Below, in pieces: positions 9,696-17,928 of a DNA stretch of 47,116 bases. A model generated the notes under the pieces. The model did no database searches, was not told the origin of the DNA, and worked only from the letters and a program-made list of their open reading frames with translations. Every line of letters begins with the position of its first letter. Position 1 is the stretch's first letter. The position numbers and the translations under genes are program-made. Source of the DNA: Polyangiaceae bacterium (lineage in GTDB: Bacteria; Myxococcota_A; Polyangia; Polyangiales; Polyangiaceae); assembly GCA_025453595.1 (NCBI GenBank), contig JALOQB010000004.1, forward strand, positions 1 through 47,116, read 5' to 3'.

Positions 9696-9960
9696 AGGGG
9701 GCTCGCTCGGTGGGAGGGGCGGCCAGCATAGGCCGCGGGCTCCCCGCGTTCCATGGTGCGCGCAGCGGGCCAAGAATCCCGCAGAGAGACCGCGCTCCCC
9801 GGGGGCGAAGGGCGAGGTCTGGTCATAGAATGCTTCCGCGGAGGGCTCGTCTGGGGTAGCTTGGGTTCCGTGCCTCCCGGGCCATCGTCGGTCTTTCCTC
9901 CGTCCGTGCTTGTCCTCGTAGCGAGCGCGGGGGGGTCTGCCTACCCAGGGGGCTTCGAGA
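9696..9960. other. Intergenic region between GH57 gene and tRNA
   Basis: These 265 bases hold the promoter of the leftward GH57 gene and of the rightward tRNA. I could not pick out a convincing -35/-10 pair. A G-run around 9930-9935 and a C/T-rich stretch around 9885-9915 are the only compositional features. No protein-coding signal beyond the ambiguous GH57 start (alternative ATG at 9773) was seen. Confidence 0.5.
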
Positions 9961-10034
9961 GGGCCTATAGCTCAATCGGTCAGAGCACCCGGCTCATAAC
10001 CGGGCGTGTGCTGGTTCGAATCCAGCTGGGCCTA
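9961..10034 (+). tRNA. tRNA with CAU anticodon (Ile2 or elongator Met)
   Basis: A complete cloverleaf can be folded by hand: acceptor GGGCCTA with TGGGCCT (two G-U pairs), D stem GCTC/GAGC, anticodon stem CCCGG/CCGGG around the loop CTCATAA (anticodon CAT at 9995-9997), and T stem GCTGG/CCAGC around TTCGAAT. The discriminator base is A and the CCA end is not encoded. The GGGCCTA acceptor resembles tRNA-Ile more than tRNA-Met, which favours the lysidine-modified Ile2 tRNA, but elongator Met cannot be excluded. The following gene starts 30 bases later. Confidence 0.93.
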
Positions 10035-10063
10035 CGGGAGAGGTTTTTTTCGAGCAGAACGAG

Positions 10064-10795
10064 ATGACGCCACAAGAGAAGCTCGCGCAACAGGTCCAGG
10101 TGCTGGAGGCGCTCGCCGCCATCGACCGCGAACTCCAGTCCCTGGAGTCCCAGATCAGCGAGGGGCAAGGGACCCTCGACACGCTCCGCCAGGAGCTCAC
10201 CTTCCTCGACGGGAAGCTCGCCGGCGATCGGAAGAGCCTGGACGAGATGATCCACACCGCCGGGGAGCTGGCCACCGAGGCCCGGCTGATGTCCGCGCAG
10301 ATCGAGAAATCGCGCGAGAAGTTCGGGCGCGCCCGCAACGACCGGGAGGCCGTGTCCGCCGAGCGCGAGCAGGACGAGCTGCGCCGGATGCAGCGCGACC
10401 GCGAGGAGGAAGTGAGCAAACTCAGCGCCCTCATCGAGAACGCCAAGAAGTCCACCGCCGATCTCGAGGCAAAGCGCGCCAAGGTGCAGAACGAGCTCGA
10501 TGCCAACGAGGGGTCGACCAGCTCCAACCTGGGCGACACGCGCCGCCTCCGCGAAGAGAAGCTGGCCGCCCGGGCCGAGATCTCCAAGAAGCTCCCCACG
10601 CCGATCTTCCGGCGCTACGAGATGATCCTCAAGAAGAAGGGGGTGGCGGTGGCCCGCACCACCGACGGCACCTGCCAGGCCTGCCACGTCTCGCTCCCTC
10701 CCCAGTTCTTCCAGAAGGTGCTCCGCTGTGAGTCCCTCGAAGAGTGCCCGATGTGCTACCGCATCCTGTACTACTACCGCGAGGCAACGCCGTGA
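10064..10795 (+). CDS. Coiled-coil C4 zinc-ribbon protein (COG1579/CdsZ-like)
   Basis: A 243-residue protein. Residues 5-185 are a nearly unbroken charged coiled-coil hairpin; the C-terminal 60 residues hold a four-cysteine zinc ribbon, CQACH and CPMC. This is the architecture of the COG1579 (zf-RING_7) family, thought to bind nucleic acid or translation components. No membrane segment is present. Its stop overlaps the GTG of the following kinase gene (GTGA), so the two are coupled. The family call is firm; the role is not. Confidence 0.85.
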   Translation: MTPQEKLAQQVQVLEALAAIDRELQSLESQISEGQGTLDTLRQELTFLDGKLAGDRKSLDEMIHTAGELATEARLMSAQIEKSREKFGRARNDREAVSAEREQDELRRMQRDREEEVSKLSALIENAKKSTADLEAKRAKVQNELDANEGSTSSNLGDTRRLREEKLAARAEISKKLPTPIFRRYEMILKKKGVAVARTTDGTCQACHVSLPPQFFQKVLRCESLEECPMCYRILYYYREATP

Positions 10796-12066
10796 AAGCT
10801 TGCCCGAGCTGCGGTCGTTTGTACCCCAACGAAGCAGGGTTCTGCGCGGCAGACGGCGAGGGGCTGCTGCCGAGCGAGCAGGTCCCGGTCAAGTCGGAGG
10901 GCGATCCGCGGCTCGGCCAGGTCGTGGCGGGGCGCTACCAGATTCGTCGTATCGTGGCCGACGGCGGCATGGGCCGCGTCTACGAGGCCCTCGATCAGCA
11001 GGTCGACCGCCGCGTCGCTCTGAAGATGCTCCATGCCGATGTGGCCAACGACAGCGTGGCGGTCACGCGGTTCAAGCGAGAATTTCAGGTCTCCAGTCAG
11101 CTCCCCCACCAGCACATCATCGACGTGCTCGACTTCCAGCAGGACGGGGGCACCTACGCCCTCGTCATGGAATTTCTCGATGGCGAAGAGCTTCGCACCG
11201 CGCTCCAGCGGGAGCGCACGATGACGCCGGGCCGGGTGGTGCGCATGGTGAGCCACCTCGCCATCGGCCTCGACGCGGCCCACGCCTCCAAGTTTGTCCA
11301 CCGCGACCTGAAGCCTGACAACGTGTTCCTCTGCGGCACCCGCGAGGGGGACGTGGTGAAGATCCTCGACTTCGGCAGCGTGAAGGACAAATCCGAGAAC
11401 GCCAAGAAGCTCACGATGCTCGGCACCACCATCGGGTCGCCCTATTACATGGCCCCGGAGCAGGCCCAGGGCCTCGACTCCCTCGATCACCGGGCCGATG
11501 TCTGGGCGGTCGCCGCCATCGTCTACGAGGCGCTGGTGGGCACCGTGCCCTTCGGCGGCAACAACGGCCCGACGATCCTGCTCAGCATCATGACCAAGGA
11601 TCCAACGCCCCCGAGCGAGCTGGGCAAGAAGCTCGGGCTGCAGATCCCGATCACGATCGATGAGGTCATCGAGGAGGCCTTCGTCAAGAACCCCTCGGGC
11701 CGCATCCCCTCCGTGGGAGAGCTGGCCAACCGGCTGGGGCGAGGGTTCGGGCTCGAGGGCGATTTCCTCCAGTGGGCGGGGGTACCGACGGCCGACCTCG
11801 AGGCGCAGATCTCCGCGGCGCTCCCCGCGCTGATGGCGCGGGCGGCCGAGCCGGCGGTGGTGGCCGACCCCTTCGCCGGGGGCGCGATGACCATGCAGAG
11901 CGCCCGCTCCGCCATGGATGATGCCTTCCGGCAGGCGACCCCGCCGGCCGACATCGACGTGGTCGACGCCATCCCGATCAAGAAGGGCCCGCCGGTCGCC
12001 TTGCTGGTGGGCGTGGGGGCCCTCTTCCTGGTGCTGGGCGGCGTCGCGGTGTTCTTGCTGAAATAG
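10792..12066 (+). CDS. Ser/Thr protein kinase with N-terminal zinc ribbon and C-terminal membrane anchor
   Basis: Starts at GTG 10792, overlapping the previous stop; 424 residues. An N-terminal zinc ribbon (CPSC at residues 4-7, then FCAADG) precedes a Hanks-type kinase domain with GGMGRVYEA as the glycine loop, Lys78, HRDLKPDN as the catalytic loop, DFGSVKD, and an APEQ activation segment. About 100 linker residues follow, then one C-terminal hydrophobic helix ending the protein. This is a common myxobacterial signalling kinase layout. All catalytic residues are present. The target is unknown. Confidence 0.92.
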   Translation: MKACPSCGRLYPNEAGFCAADGEGLLPSEQVPVKSEGDPRLGQVVAGRYQIRRIVADGGMGRVYEALDQQVDRRVALKMLHADVANDSVAVTRFKREFQVSSQLPHQHIIDVLDFQQDGGTYALVMEFLDGEELRTALQRERTMTPGRVVRMVSHLAIGLDAAHASKFVHRDLKPDNVFLCGTREGDVVKILDFGSVKDKSENAKKLTMLGTTIGSPYYMAPEQAQGLDSLDHRADVWAVAAIVYEALVGTVPFGGNNGPTILLSIMTKDPTPPSELGKKLGLQIPITIDEVIEEAFVKNPSGRIPSVGELANRLGRGFGLEGDFLQWAGVPTADLEAQISAALPALMARAAEPAVVADPFAGGAMTMQSARSAMDDAFRQATPPADIDVVDAIPIKKGPPVALLVGVGALFLVLGGVAVFLLK

Positions 12067-12122
12067 GCCGGGGGGAGGGCCCGGTTGGCAGCCTCGCCGC
12101 GGGCGTGGTACTCCCTGGGGTC

Positions 12123-12611
12123 ATGATGTCCTCTTCTCGTTTCGTGATCCTGGGCCTCGGCGCTGCTGGCTTGCTCGCGGCGGTGGGCTGCAACAAGAGC
12201 GAGGCCGCCCAGGTGAACCCGAACGGCGCGGCCCGCGAGCGCGCCGAGGCCCTCAGCGCCCGCGCCGAGACCGAGAACTACGTGGCGTACCTGCGCCCGG
12301 TCGGTGACTACAAGAAGGACGCCGAGGGGGTCATCGAGGTCGTCCTGGAGACCAAGGGTGACTTCCACACCAACGAGCAGTACCCCTACAAGTTCACCCC
12401 GAAAGAGGCCGAAGGGGTCAAGTTCTCCAAGGAGAAGTTTGGCCGTGAAGACGGCTCTTTCGAGCCCTCGAAGGCGGTGATCAAGGTGGCCTTCACCCCC
12501 TCGAAGAGCGGCACGGTCTCCGTCGGCGGCAAGTTCGCGCTCAGCGTCTGCTCGGACAAGAACTGCCTGATGGACAAGAAAGAACTGGCGCTCGACGTCA
12601 CGGTCAAGTGA
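12123..12611 (+). CDS. Small lipoprotein of unknown function
   Basis: A 162-residue protein with a lipoprotein signal peptide ending LAAVGC (Cys23), then an acidic, Lys-rich beta-type domain containing two late cysteines (CSDKNC) that could form a disulfide. I do not recognise the family. It lies 56 bases after the kinase and its stop overlaps the PrkA-type gene start, so it belongs to the same transcription unit. ATG 12123 and 12126 are equivalent candidates. Confidence 0.75.
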   Translation: MMSSSRFVILGLGAAGLLAAVGCNKSEAAQVNPNGAARERAEALSARAETENYVAYLRPVGDYKKDAEGVIEVVLETKGDFHTNEQYPYKFTPKEAEGVKFSKEKFGREDGSFEPSKAVIKVAFTPSKSGTVSVGGKFALSVCSDKNCLMDKKELALDVTVK

Positions 12612-14881
12612 TGGCAGCAGCCGACCGGCTCGCCCGCGCTCGCGAGCACCTCTCCACCCTCTCGGACGCGACCGCGGAGCGCTACCGTAACGGCCGCCAC
12701 GTCCTGTCCTTTGACGAGTACCTCGACCTCTTTGCCTCCGACCCGGTGCGCTTCGGCCGCGACGCCTCGCGCTACCTGCGCGACGTGTTCGACCACTACG
12801 GCTCCGAGCAGGTACAGAAACCCTGGGGGGCGGCGCGTCGGTTCAAGCTCTTCGACCTCCCCTGGGAGAGCGGCTCGCTGCGGCGTGACTCGCTGGTCGG
12901 CCAGGAGCACGTACAAGAAGACATCTACCGGGTGCTCTGCAACTTTGCGCGCGAGGGGCGGGCCAACCGGCTGATCCTGCTCCACGGCCCCAACGGGTCC
13001 GCAAAGAGCACCGCGGTGGCCTGCGTGATGAAGGCCCTCGAGCACTACTCGACCCTGGACGAGGGGGCGCTCTACCGCTTTCACTGGGTCTTCCCGAGCC
13101 AGAAGACCATCCGGGGCAGCATCGGCTTCGGCGGCGACGGCGAGCGCAAGCCTGCCCTGCCGGTGCAGAGCTACGCCCACCTGGACGAGACGCAGATCGA
13201 CGCGCGGCTCCAGATCGAGATCCGCGACCACCCGCTCTTCTTGCTGCCGGTGGCCGAGCGGCGGGGGCTGCTCTCCTCGCTCTGGGCCGACGTCGGTGCC
13301 GAAGAGGCCCCGCCCGAGTGGCTCCAGAAGGGGCGCCTCAACAAGAAGAACCAGCAGGTGTTCGAGGCGCTCCTGGCCACCTACAAGGGCGACCTGCGCG
13401 AGGTGCTGCGCCACGTGCAGGTCGAGCGCTACTTCCTCTCGCACCGGTACCGCGTGGGCGCCGTCACCATCGGCCCCCAGATGTCGGTCGACGCCGGCGA
13501 GGCGCAGATCACCGCCGATCGCTCCCTGGCCGCGCTGCCCACGGCGCTCCAGGCGACCACGCTCTTCGAGGCCCGGGGTGAGCTGATCGACGCGCAGGGC
13601 GGGGTCCTCGAGTACAGCGACCTGCTCAAGCGCCCCATCGATGCCTTCAAGTACCTCCAGCTCTCCATCGAGACCGGCGAGGTCGCCCTCAACCAGCAGA
13701 ACGTGCAGCTCAACTGCGTGATGCTGGCCAGCGCCAACGAGCTGCACCTCGACGCCTTCCGGGAGCACCACGAGTTCCCCAGCTTCCGGGGGCGCTTCGA
13801 GCTGATCCGGGCCCCGTACCTGCTCTCGTACTGCGACGAGCAGCGCATCTACGACAACCAGATCCTGCCGCAGATCACGCGGCCCGTCGCCCCCCACGCG
13901 ACCCGCGTCGCGGCGATGTTCGCCGTGCTCACGCGCATGCGAAAGCCCGAGCAGGGCAACCACCCGGGGCCCCTCGGCGCCGTCGTGGCCCAGCTCTCGG
14001 CCTTCGAGAAGATGGAGCTCTACGCCACCGGCGCCATCCCCGAGCGCCTCGACGCCGAGGCCTCCAAGCTGCTCCGCGTGAGCATCGAGAAGCTCCTCTC
14101 CGAGGGGGACGGGGCGCCGCTCTACGAGGGCCGCGTCGGGGCCAGCCCCCGCGAGATGCGCAGCGTGATGCTCTACGCCTCCCAGAGCCCCCTCTACGAG
14201 TACCTGTCGCCCCTGGCGGTGCTCGACGAGATCGAGCTGCTCTGCCAGCGCAAGAACGAGTTCGAGTGGCTCCAGCAAGAGCCGCTGCCCGGCGGGTACC
14301 ACGACGTTCGCCACATGATCGAGAACATCCGCCAGCGGCTCTACGACACCTGGGAAGAAGACTTCCGGGTCGCCACCGGGCTCGTCGACGAGGCCGCCTA
14401 CGATGAGCTCTTCGAGCGCTACTTTTCCCACGTGAGCGCCTGGATCAAGGGCGAGAAGCTCCGCAACCGGATCACCGGCGATCACGAGAACCCGGACGCC
14501 AACCTCATGGCCAGCGTCGAGAAGCTCCTCGGCGTCACCTCCGGCCACGACGCGTTCCGCCGGGGGCTTATCTCCGGCATCGCCGCCTGGGCCATCGACC
14601 ACCCCGGTCAGAAGGTCGACCCCATCGAGGTCTTCCCCCAGCATGCCCGGAAGATGCGGGCCACCATCTTCGCCGAGCGCCGCCAGGCCGTCGCCCTCCT
14701 CTGCCGGGACACCGTGCGCCTGCTCTGCGACGGCGACGCCTCGGGCCTCGACGCCCCTCGCCAGGAGAAGATCCGCGCCCTCCTGGCGCGCCTCCGCGAG
14801 CGGTCCGGTTACAACGAAGCCATGGCCCGCGACGCCGCCTCGGCCCTCGTGCGCTGGCGCTTCGCCGACCTCGTGGTCTAG
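12611..14881 (+). CDS. PrkA-family serine kinase / AAA ATPase
   Basis: A 756-residue protein with the PrkA signature: LVGQEHVQEDIYRVL, Walker A GPNGSAKST at 126-134, the EYSDLLKRPIDAFKYLQ region, and VMLASANELHLDAF ahead of FRGRFELIRAPYLL. PrkA proteins are AAA-related kinases linked to starvation and sporulation. It is longer than the usual 640 residues because of internal and C-terminal extensions. The usual partners YeaH and SpoVR are not adjacent; an amino-acid permease follows instead. GTG 12608 is an alternative start. Strong family call. Confidence 0.9.
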   Translation: MAAADRLARAREHLSTLSDATAERYRNGRHVLSFDEYLDLFASDPVRFGRDASRYLRDVFDHYGSEQVQKPWGAARRFKLFDLPWESGSLRRDSLVGQEHVQEDIYRVLCNFAREGRANRLILLHGPNGSAKSTAVACVMKALEHYSTLDEGALYRFHWVFPSQKTIRGSIGFGGDGERKPALPVQSYAHLDETQIDARLQIEIRDHPLFLLPVAERRGLLSSLWADVGAEEAPPEWLQKGRLNKKNQQVFEALLATYKGDLREVLRHVQVERYFLSHRYRVGAVTIGPQMSVDAGEAQITADRSLAALPTALQATTLFEARGELIDAQGGVLEYSDLLKRPIDAFKYLQLSIETGEVALNQQNVQLNCVMLASANELHLDAFREHHEFPSFRGRFELIRAPYLLSYCDEQRIYDNQILPQITRPVAPHATRVAAMFAVLTRMRKPEQGNHPGPLGAVVAQLSAFEKMELYATGAIPERLDAEASKLLRVSIEKLLSEGDGAPLYEGRVGASPREMRSVMLYASQSPLYEYLSPLAVLDEIELLCQRKNEFEWLQQEPLPGGYHDVRHMIENIRQRLYDTWEEDFRVATGLVDEAAYDELFERYFSHVSAWIKGEKLRNRITGDHENPDANLMASVEKLLGVTSGHDAFRRGLISGIAAWAIDHPGQKVDPIEVFPQHARKMRATIFAERRQAVALLCRDTVRLLCDGDASGLDAPRQEKIRALLARLRERSGYNEAMARDAASALVRWRFADLVV

Positions 14882-16152
14882 TGGCCGACCGGGTGCTCGG
14901 CCCCGCGGCGCTCCTGGCCCTGGGCCTCAACGGGGTCGTCGGCGTCGGCATCTTCTTCCTCCCGGCCACCCTCGCCGCCCGCGCCCCGGGCTCCGCGGGC
15001 CTCCTGGTGCTCGCCTCCACCGCCCTCGCCCTCGCCCCCGTCGCCTTCACCTTCGCCGCCCTCGCCCGCCGCTTCGATCAGGACGGCGGCCCCGTGCTCT
15101 ACGCCCGCGCTGCCTTCGGGGACACCGTCGCCTTCCTCGTCGGCTGGATCGCCTTCCTCAGCGCCGTCGCCAGCTCCTCCGCGGTCCTCGCCGGCCTCTG
15201 CCGCTACTCCATCGCCGCCTGGCTGGGCCTCTCCGGAGCCCCGGAGCGCGCCGCAGCCATCACCCTCGCCCTCGCCCTCGCGGCCCTGGCCTCCCTCGGG
15301 CTCCGGCTCTCCGCGGGTGTATGGAGCTTCCTGACCATCGCCAAGCTGGCGCCGCTGGTGGCGCTCGTGGCGCTGTCGTGGGGGCGAGGCGGCGGGGGAG
15401 GGGGGGTGGCGGCAGGGTGGCCGGGGGCGGGGGCGTGGGCCAGCGCGGGGCTGGCGGCGACCTTTGCGTTCCAGGGGTTCGAGGTGGTGCCGATGGTGGC
15501 GGGGCATGCGAGGGAGAGCGCGCGCCACGTGCCGCGGGCGATGGTGGGGGCGCTGGGGCTGGCGGCGCTGCTGTACGTGCTGCTGCACCGGGCCTGCCTG
15601 GTGGCGCTGCCGGGGCTCCCCGGGTCATCGGCGCCGCTCTCGGAGGCGGCGGGGGCGCTGGGAGGCGCGGGGTGGGGGGCGTTGCTGGGGGCAGCGACGA
15701 ACGTCTCCGCGCTGGGGATCGCGTTTGGCATGGTGACGATGACGCCGAGGTACCTGGCGGCGCTGGGGCCCGAGCTGGGGGCGTCGCTGCAGCAGGAGTC
15801 AGGGCGCGGGGTGCCGCGGGTGGCGCTGGGGGTGGCGACCGGCCTGATCGTGGTGCTCCTGGCGGTGGGCTCCCTGGGGGAGCTGCTGGCCCTGTCGAGC
15901 GTGGCGGTGCTGGCGCAGTACGGGGTGACCTCGCTGGCGCTGCTGCGCCTGGCGTGGCGCGGGGAGCGGGGGCTGCGGCGGCGGGACGCCTGGCCTGCGC
16001 CGCTGGCGCTGGGCGGGGCGGCGCTGCTGGGTTCGGGGGCGAGCGGTCGCGAGCTCGGGGTGGCCCTCGGCGCCGTCGCGCTGGGGGCGCTGCTGCGGCG
16101 TCGAACGCCTCCTCGCTCACAACAGGAGAGGGCCAGCGATCGGCAGGCTTGA
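14881..16152 (+). CDS. APC-superfamily amino-acid permease
   Basis: A 423-residue integral membrane protein with about 12 hydrophobic segments. The first helix carries the APC motif GVVGVGIFFLP near residues 18-28, and the sixth has FQGFEVVPMVAGHARESAR, typical of amino-acid/polyamine transporters. It starts at a GTG that overlaps the previous stop codon by one base and ends the five-gene run. The central part is extremely G-rich, which gives poly-Gly in the loop near residue 170. The substrate cannot be read from sequence. Confidence 0.88.
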   Translation: MADRVLGPAALLALGLNGVVGVGIFFLPATLAARAPGSAGLLVLASTALALAPVAFTFAALARRFDQDGGPVLYARAAFGDTVAFLVGWIAFLSAVASSSAVLAGLCRYSIAAWLGLSGAPERAAAITLALALAALASLGLRLSAGVWSFLTIAKLAPLVALVALSWGRGGGGGGVAAGWPGAGAWASAGLAATFAFQGFEVVPMVAGHARESARHVPRAMVGALGLAALLYVLLHRACLVALPGLPGSSAPLSEAAGALGGAGWGALLGAATNVSALGIAFGMVTMTPRYLAALGPELGASLQQESGRGVPRVALGVATGLIVVLLAVGSLGELLALSSVAVLAQYGVTSLALLRLAWRGERGLRRRDAWPAPLALGGAALLGSGASGRELGVALGAVALGALLRRRTPPRSQQERASDRQA

Positions 16153-16207
16153 CCTGGTGTTGACCACGCCTACCGCCCGGCCAAAGGGTTCCCCTGCGGA
16201 GCCAGCG

Positions 16208-16241
16208 CGCGAGCAAGACAGGGGCACCTGGCCTGCTCGCG
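16208..16241. promoter_or_regulatory. Palindromic activator site 1 (CGCGAGCA-N18-TGCTCGCG)
   Basis: Arms CGCGAGCA (16208-16215) and TGCTCGCG (16234-16241) are separated by exactly 18 bases. Inside, AGG/CCT extends the pairing, so it could also fold as an imperfect 15-base-pair hairpin. The same arms and spacer recur at 19389-19422 and 21082-21115. It lies 79 bases upstream of the -12 element of the cytolysin promoter, the usual place for a sigma54 enhancer site. Confidence 0.75.
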
Positions 16242-16289
16242 AGAGCCCGCAGGTGAGAGACCCGAGGGGGTTTTCCCGGTGTATCTCGA

Positions 16290-16305
16290 TGGCTCGATCC
16301 TTGCG
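16290..16305 (+). promoter_or_regulatory. Sigma54 (-24/-12) promoter of the cytolysin gene
   Basis: TGGCTCGATCCTTGCG matches the sigma54 consensus TGGCACG-N4-TTGCW at 10 of 12 defined positions, with the essential GG-N10-GC spacing. The expected transcript start near 16316 leaves a short leader containing AGGAGG just before ATG 16330. Palindrome 1 lies upstream at enhancer distance. Confidence 0.8.
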
Positions 16306-16329
16306 TAATAAGGGGAGAGGAGGTTATCC

Positions 16330-17916
16330 ATGCGCGAGTGGACGGGAGCATTGGCCATCGTGGTGATGATGGCAGGCTGTCAGGTGCAGTTGGGTTCGAG
16401 AGAGGATGGAACCGCGGGAGGAAGCGGCTCCTCAGGGGGGGCCGGGAACAGTGCGGCGAGCGAGGCAGAGCGCACGGCGGCGATCAACCAGAAGGTGATT
16501 CAGGCAGGGAAATTCGAGGTACAAGCAGAGCGGGCACCCCAGGAGATCAGCTGTCAGGGGGGCTGTCCGAAGGACGGCCAGGAGGGTAACCTGTTCTGCA
16601 CCTACCAGCGCTACGAAGAGACCCGTGTATTCGGGGAGCTGGTTGCATTTGAGCCCAACTCATCGACGCTCTGGCCTGGGGCGGTGGTCGTCGGGAAAGA
16701 CGCTCGGCAAGGGTTGCTCACGCCCGTGGGCCTGAAGCTCGCTCCGGTCACCTTCAGCGTGTCGCTGGAGAATCTCTCTGGCTCGCCTTCGGCCACGATG
16801 GACACGCCGAGCTTGTCGTCGTTTCGTGAGGAGATGCTCGATGTCCTCAAGGGGGCAGCTCAGGCCACCGCACCTGCCCGGGTAGCCTACGAGGAAGCCC
16901 GTATCGATAGCCAGGAACAGCTCGAACTCGAGCTGGGCTTCGGGGTTGGGTACAAATCGTTCGGGGCCAAGGGAGCGTTCAATTTCTCCAGCGGCTCGAA
17001 GCGGACCAAGCTCGTCGCGAACTTCGTGCAGTCCTATTACACGGTCGATGTGGATACACCGCAGAGCCCCGCGGACTTCTTTGCGCCCGGGGTCACTGCG
17101 TCCGACCTCACAAACTTCATCGGCGCGGATAACCCGCCGCTCTACATCCAGTCGATCACCTACGGTCGGCGCGCCTTCTTCTTCCTGGAGACAGACGCGA
17201 CGTACACCGAGATCAAGACCTCACTGGAGGCCTCGTTCAGCGCCATCCTTGCCAAGGCTGAGGCCAACCTTTCGAGCGAGCATCGTCAGCGGCTCGAATC
17301 CTCGAACATGAAGGTCATCTTTCTGGGAGGCTCGGGCGCCTCGGCGGTCAAGGCCATCAGCGGTTACGATGGCTTCCGGCAGGCGCTCCTCGATGGCGCC
17401 AATTACTCACCTGAATCGCCAGGTGCCCCCATCGCCTACAAGCTGGCGTATCTCGACAACACCGCTGCTGCGTTCAACCTCACCAGCGACTACAGCGTGC
17501 GCTCCTGCACGCCCACTCAGGGCAAGTTGACAGCCACACTGCAGCAGATCGTCCCCCTCACCAGCGATGGCACCGGCGCCAGCGAGTATTACGGTGAAAT
17601 CGGCGTCACGTACCCGAGCGGTAACGGCGACGGTGGCTGCGATGACCCGACGGCTGGCTACCTCTCGCTGATGTCGAACGGCGAGGGCCAGTCCTGGTCC
17701 GAAGGCAGTGACTACTCGGAGTTCGTCGAGAACGTGCCGCTCGGCGCCGACAAGAAGGCCTGCCTCTACGTGAAGCTCTACGAGGACGACGCCTTCGTCG
17801 ACGATGAGTTTGGCGTCGTTGCCAAGGAAGTCCCCCTGCAATCCGGGTTCTTCAAGCTCCCGGTCAGCGGTAGTGACGAGAAGGCTGAGGTCTGGATCAT
17901 GCTCAACGTGGAGTGA
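16330..17916 (+). CDS. Cholesterol-dependent-cytolysin-like pore-forming lipoprotein
   Basis: A 528-residue protein with a lipoprotein signal (MAGC, Cys17) and a Gly/Ser-rich tether. Residues from about 110 onward follow the thiol-activated cytolysin (CDC) pattern: an LWPGAVVVG segment, FSVSLENLSG, SQEQLELELGFGVG, FNFSSGSK, FVQSYYTVDVDTPQSPADFF, NPPLYIQSITYGRRAFF, FLGGSGASAVKAISGYDGF, and APIAYKLAYLDN. This is the pore-forming body of domains 1-3. The C-terminal domain lacks the Trp-rich undecapeptide and instead has an acidic, C2-like stretch (YEDDAFVDDEFG). It probably oligomerises into membrane pores, with a different receptor from classical CDCs. It is driven by a sigma54 promoter and converges with the activator gene. 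Strong family call; target is inferred. Confidence 0.88.
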   Translation: MREWTGALAIVVMMAGCQVQLGSREDGTAGGSGSSGGAGNSAASEAERTAAINQKVIQAGKFEVQAERAPQEISCQGGCPKDGQEGNLFCTYQRYEETRVFGELVAFEPNSSTLWPGAVVVGKDARQGLLTPVGLKLAPVTFSVSLENLSGSPSATMDTPSLSSFREEMLDVLKGAAQATAPARVAYEEARIDSQEQLELELGFGVGYKSFGAKGAFNFSSGSKRTKLVANFVQSYYTVDVDTPQSPADFFAPGVTASDLTNFIGADNPPLYIQSITYGRRAFFFLETDATYTEIKTSLEASFSAILAKAEANLSSEHRQRLESSNMKVIFLGGSGASAVKAISGYDGFRQALLDGANYSPESPGAPIAYKLAYLDNTAAAFNLTSDYSVRSCTPTQGKLTATLQQIVPLTSDGTGASEYYGEIGVTYPSGNGDGGCDDPTAGYLSLMSNGEGQSWSEGSDYSEFVENVPLGADKKACLYVKLYEDDAFVDDEFGVVAKEVPLQSGFFKLPVSGSDEKAEVWIMLNVE

Positions 17917-17928
17917 GCGCCGTGCGAT

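Noticed and set aside
5481..9731. Long open frames on the plus strand opposite the GH57 and hydrolase genes.
   Set aside because: They are rich in Val, Gly, Glu and Ala runs, mirror the third-position pattern of the minus-strand genes and show no family motif; they are antisense shadows.
9961..10034. Use of the tRNA as an integration site for the island.
   Set aside because: The tRNA lies 6 kb from the island, no integrase gene is present, and I saw no repeat of its 3' end elsewhere in the window.
12386..14644. A 750-codon open frame on the minus strand opposite the PrkA-type gene.
   Set aside because: The plus strand carries an unmistakable PrkA sequence; the opposite frame is a composition artefact.
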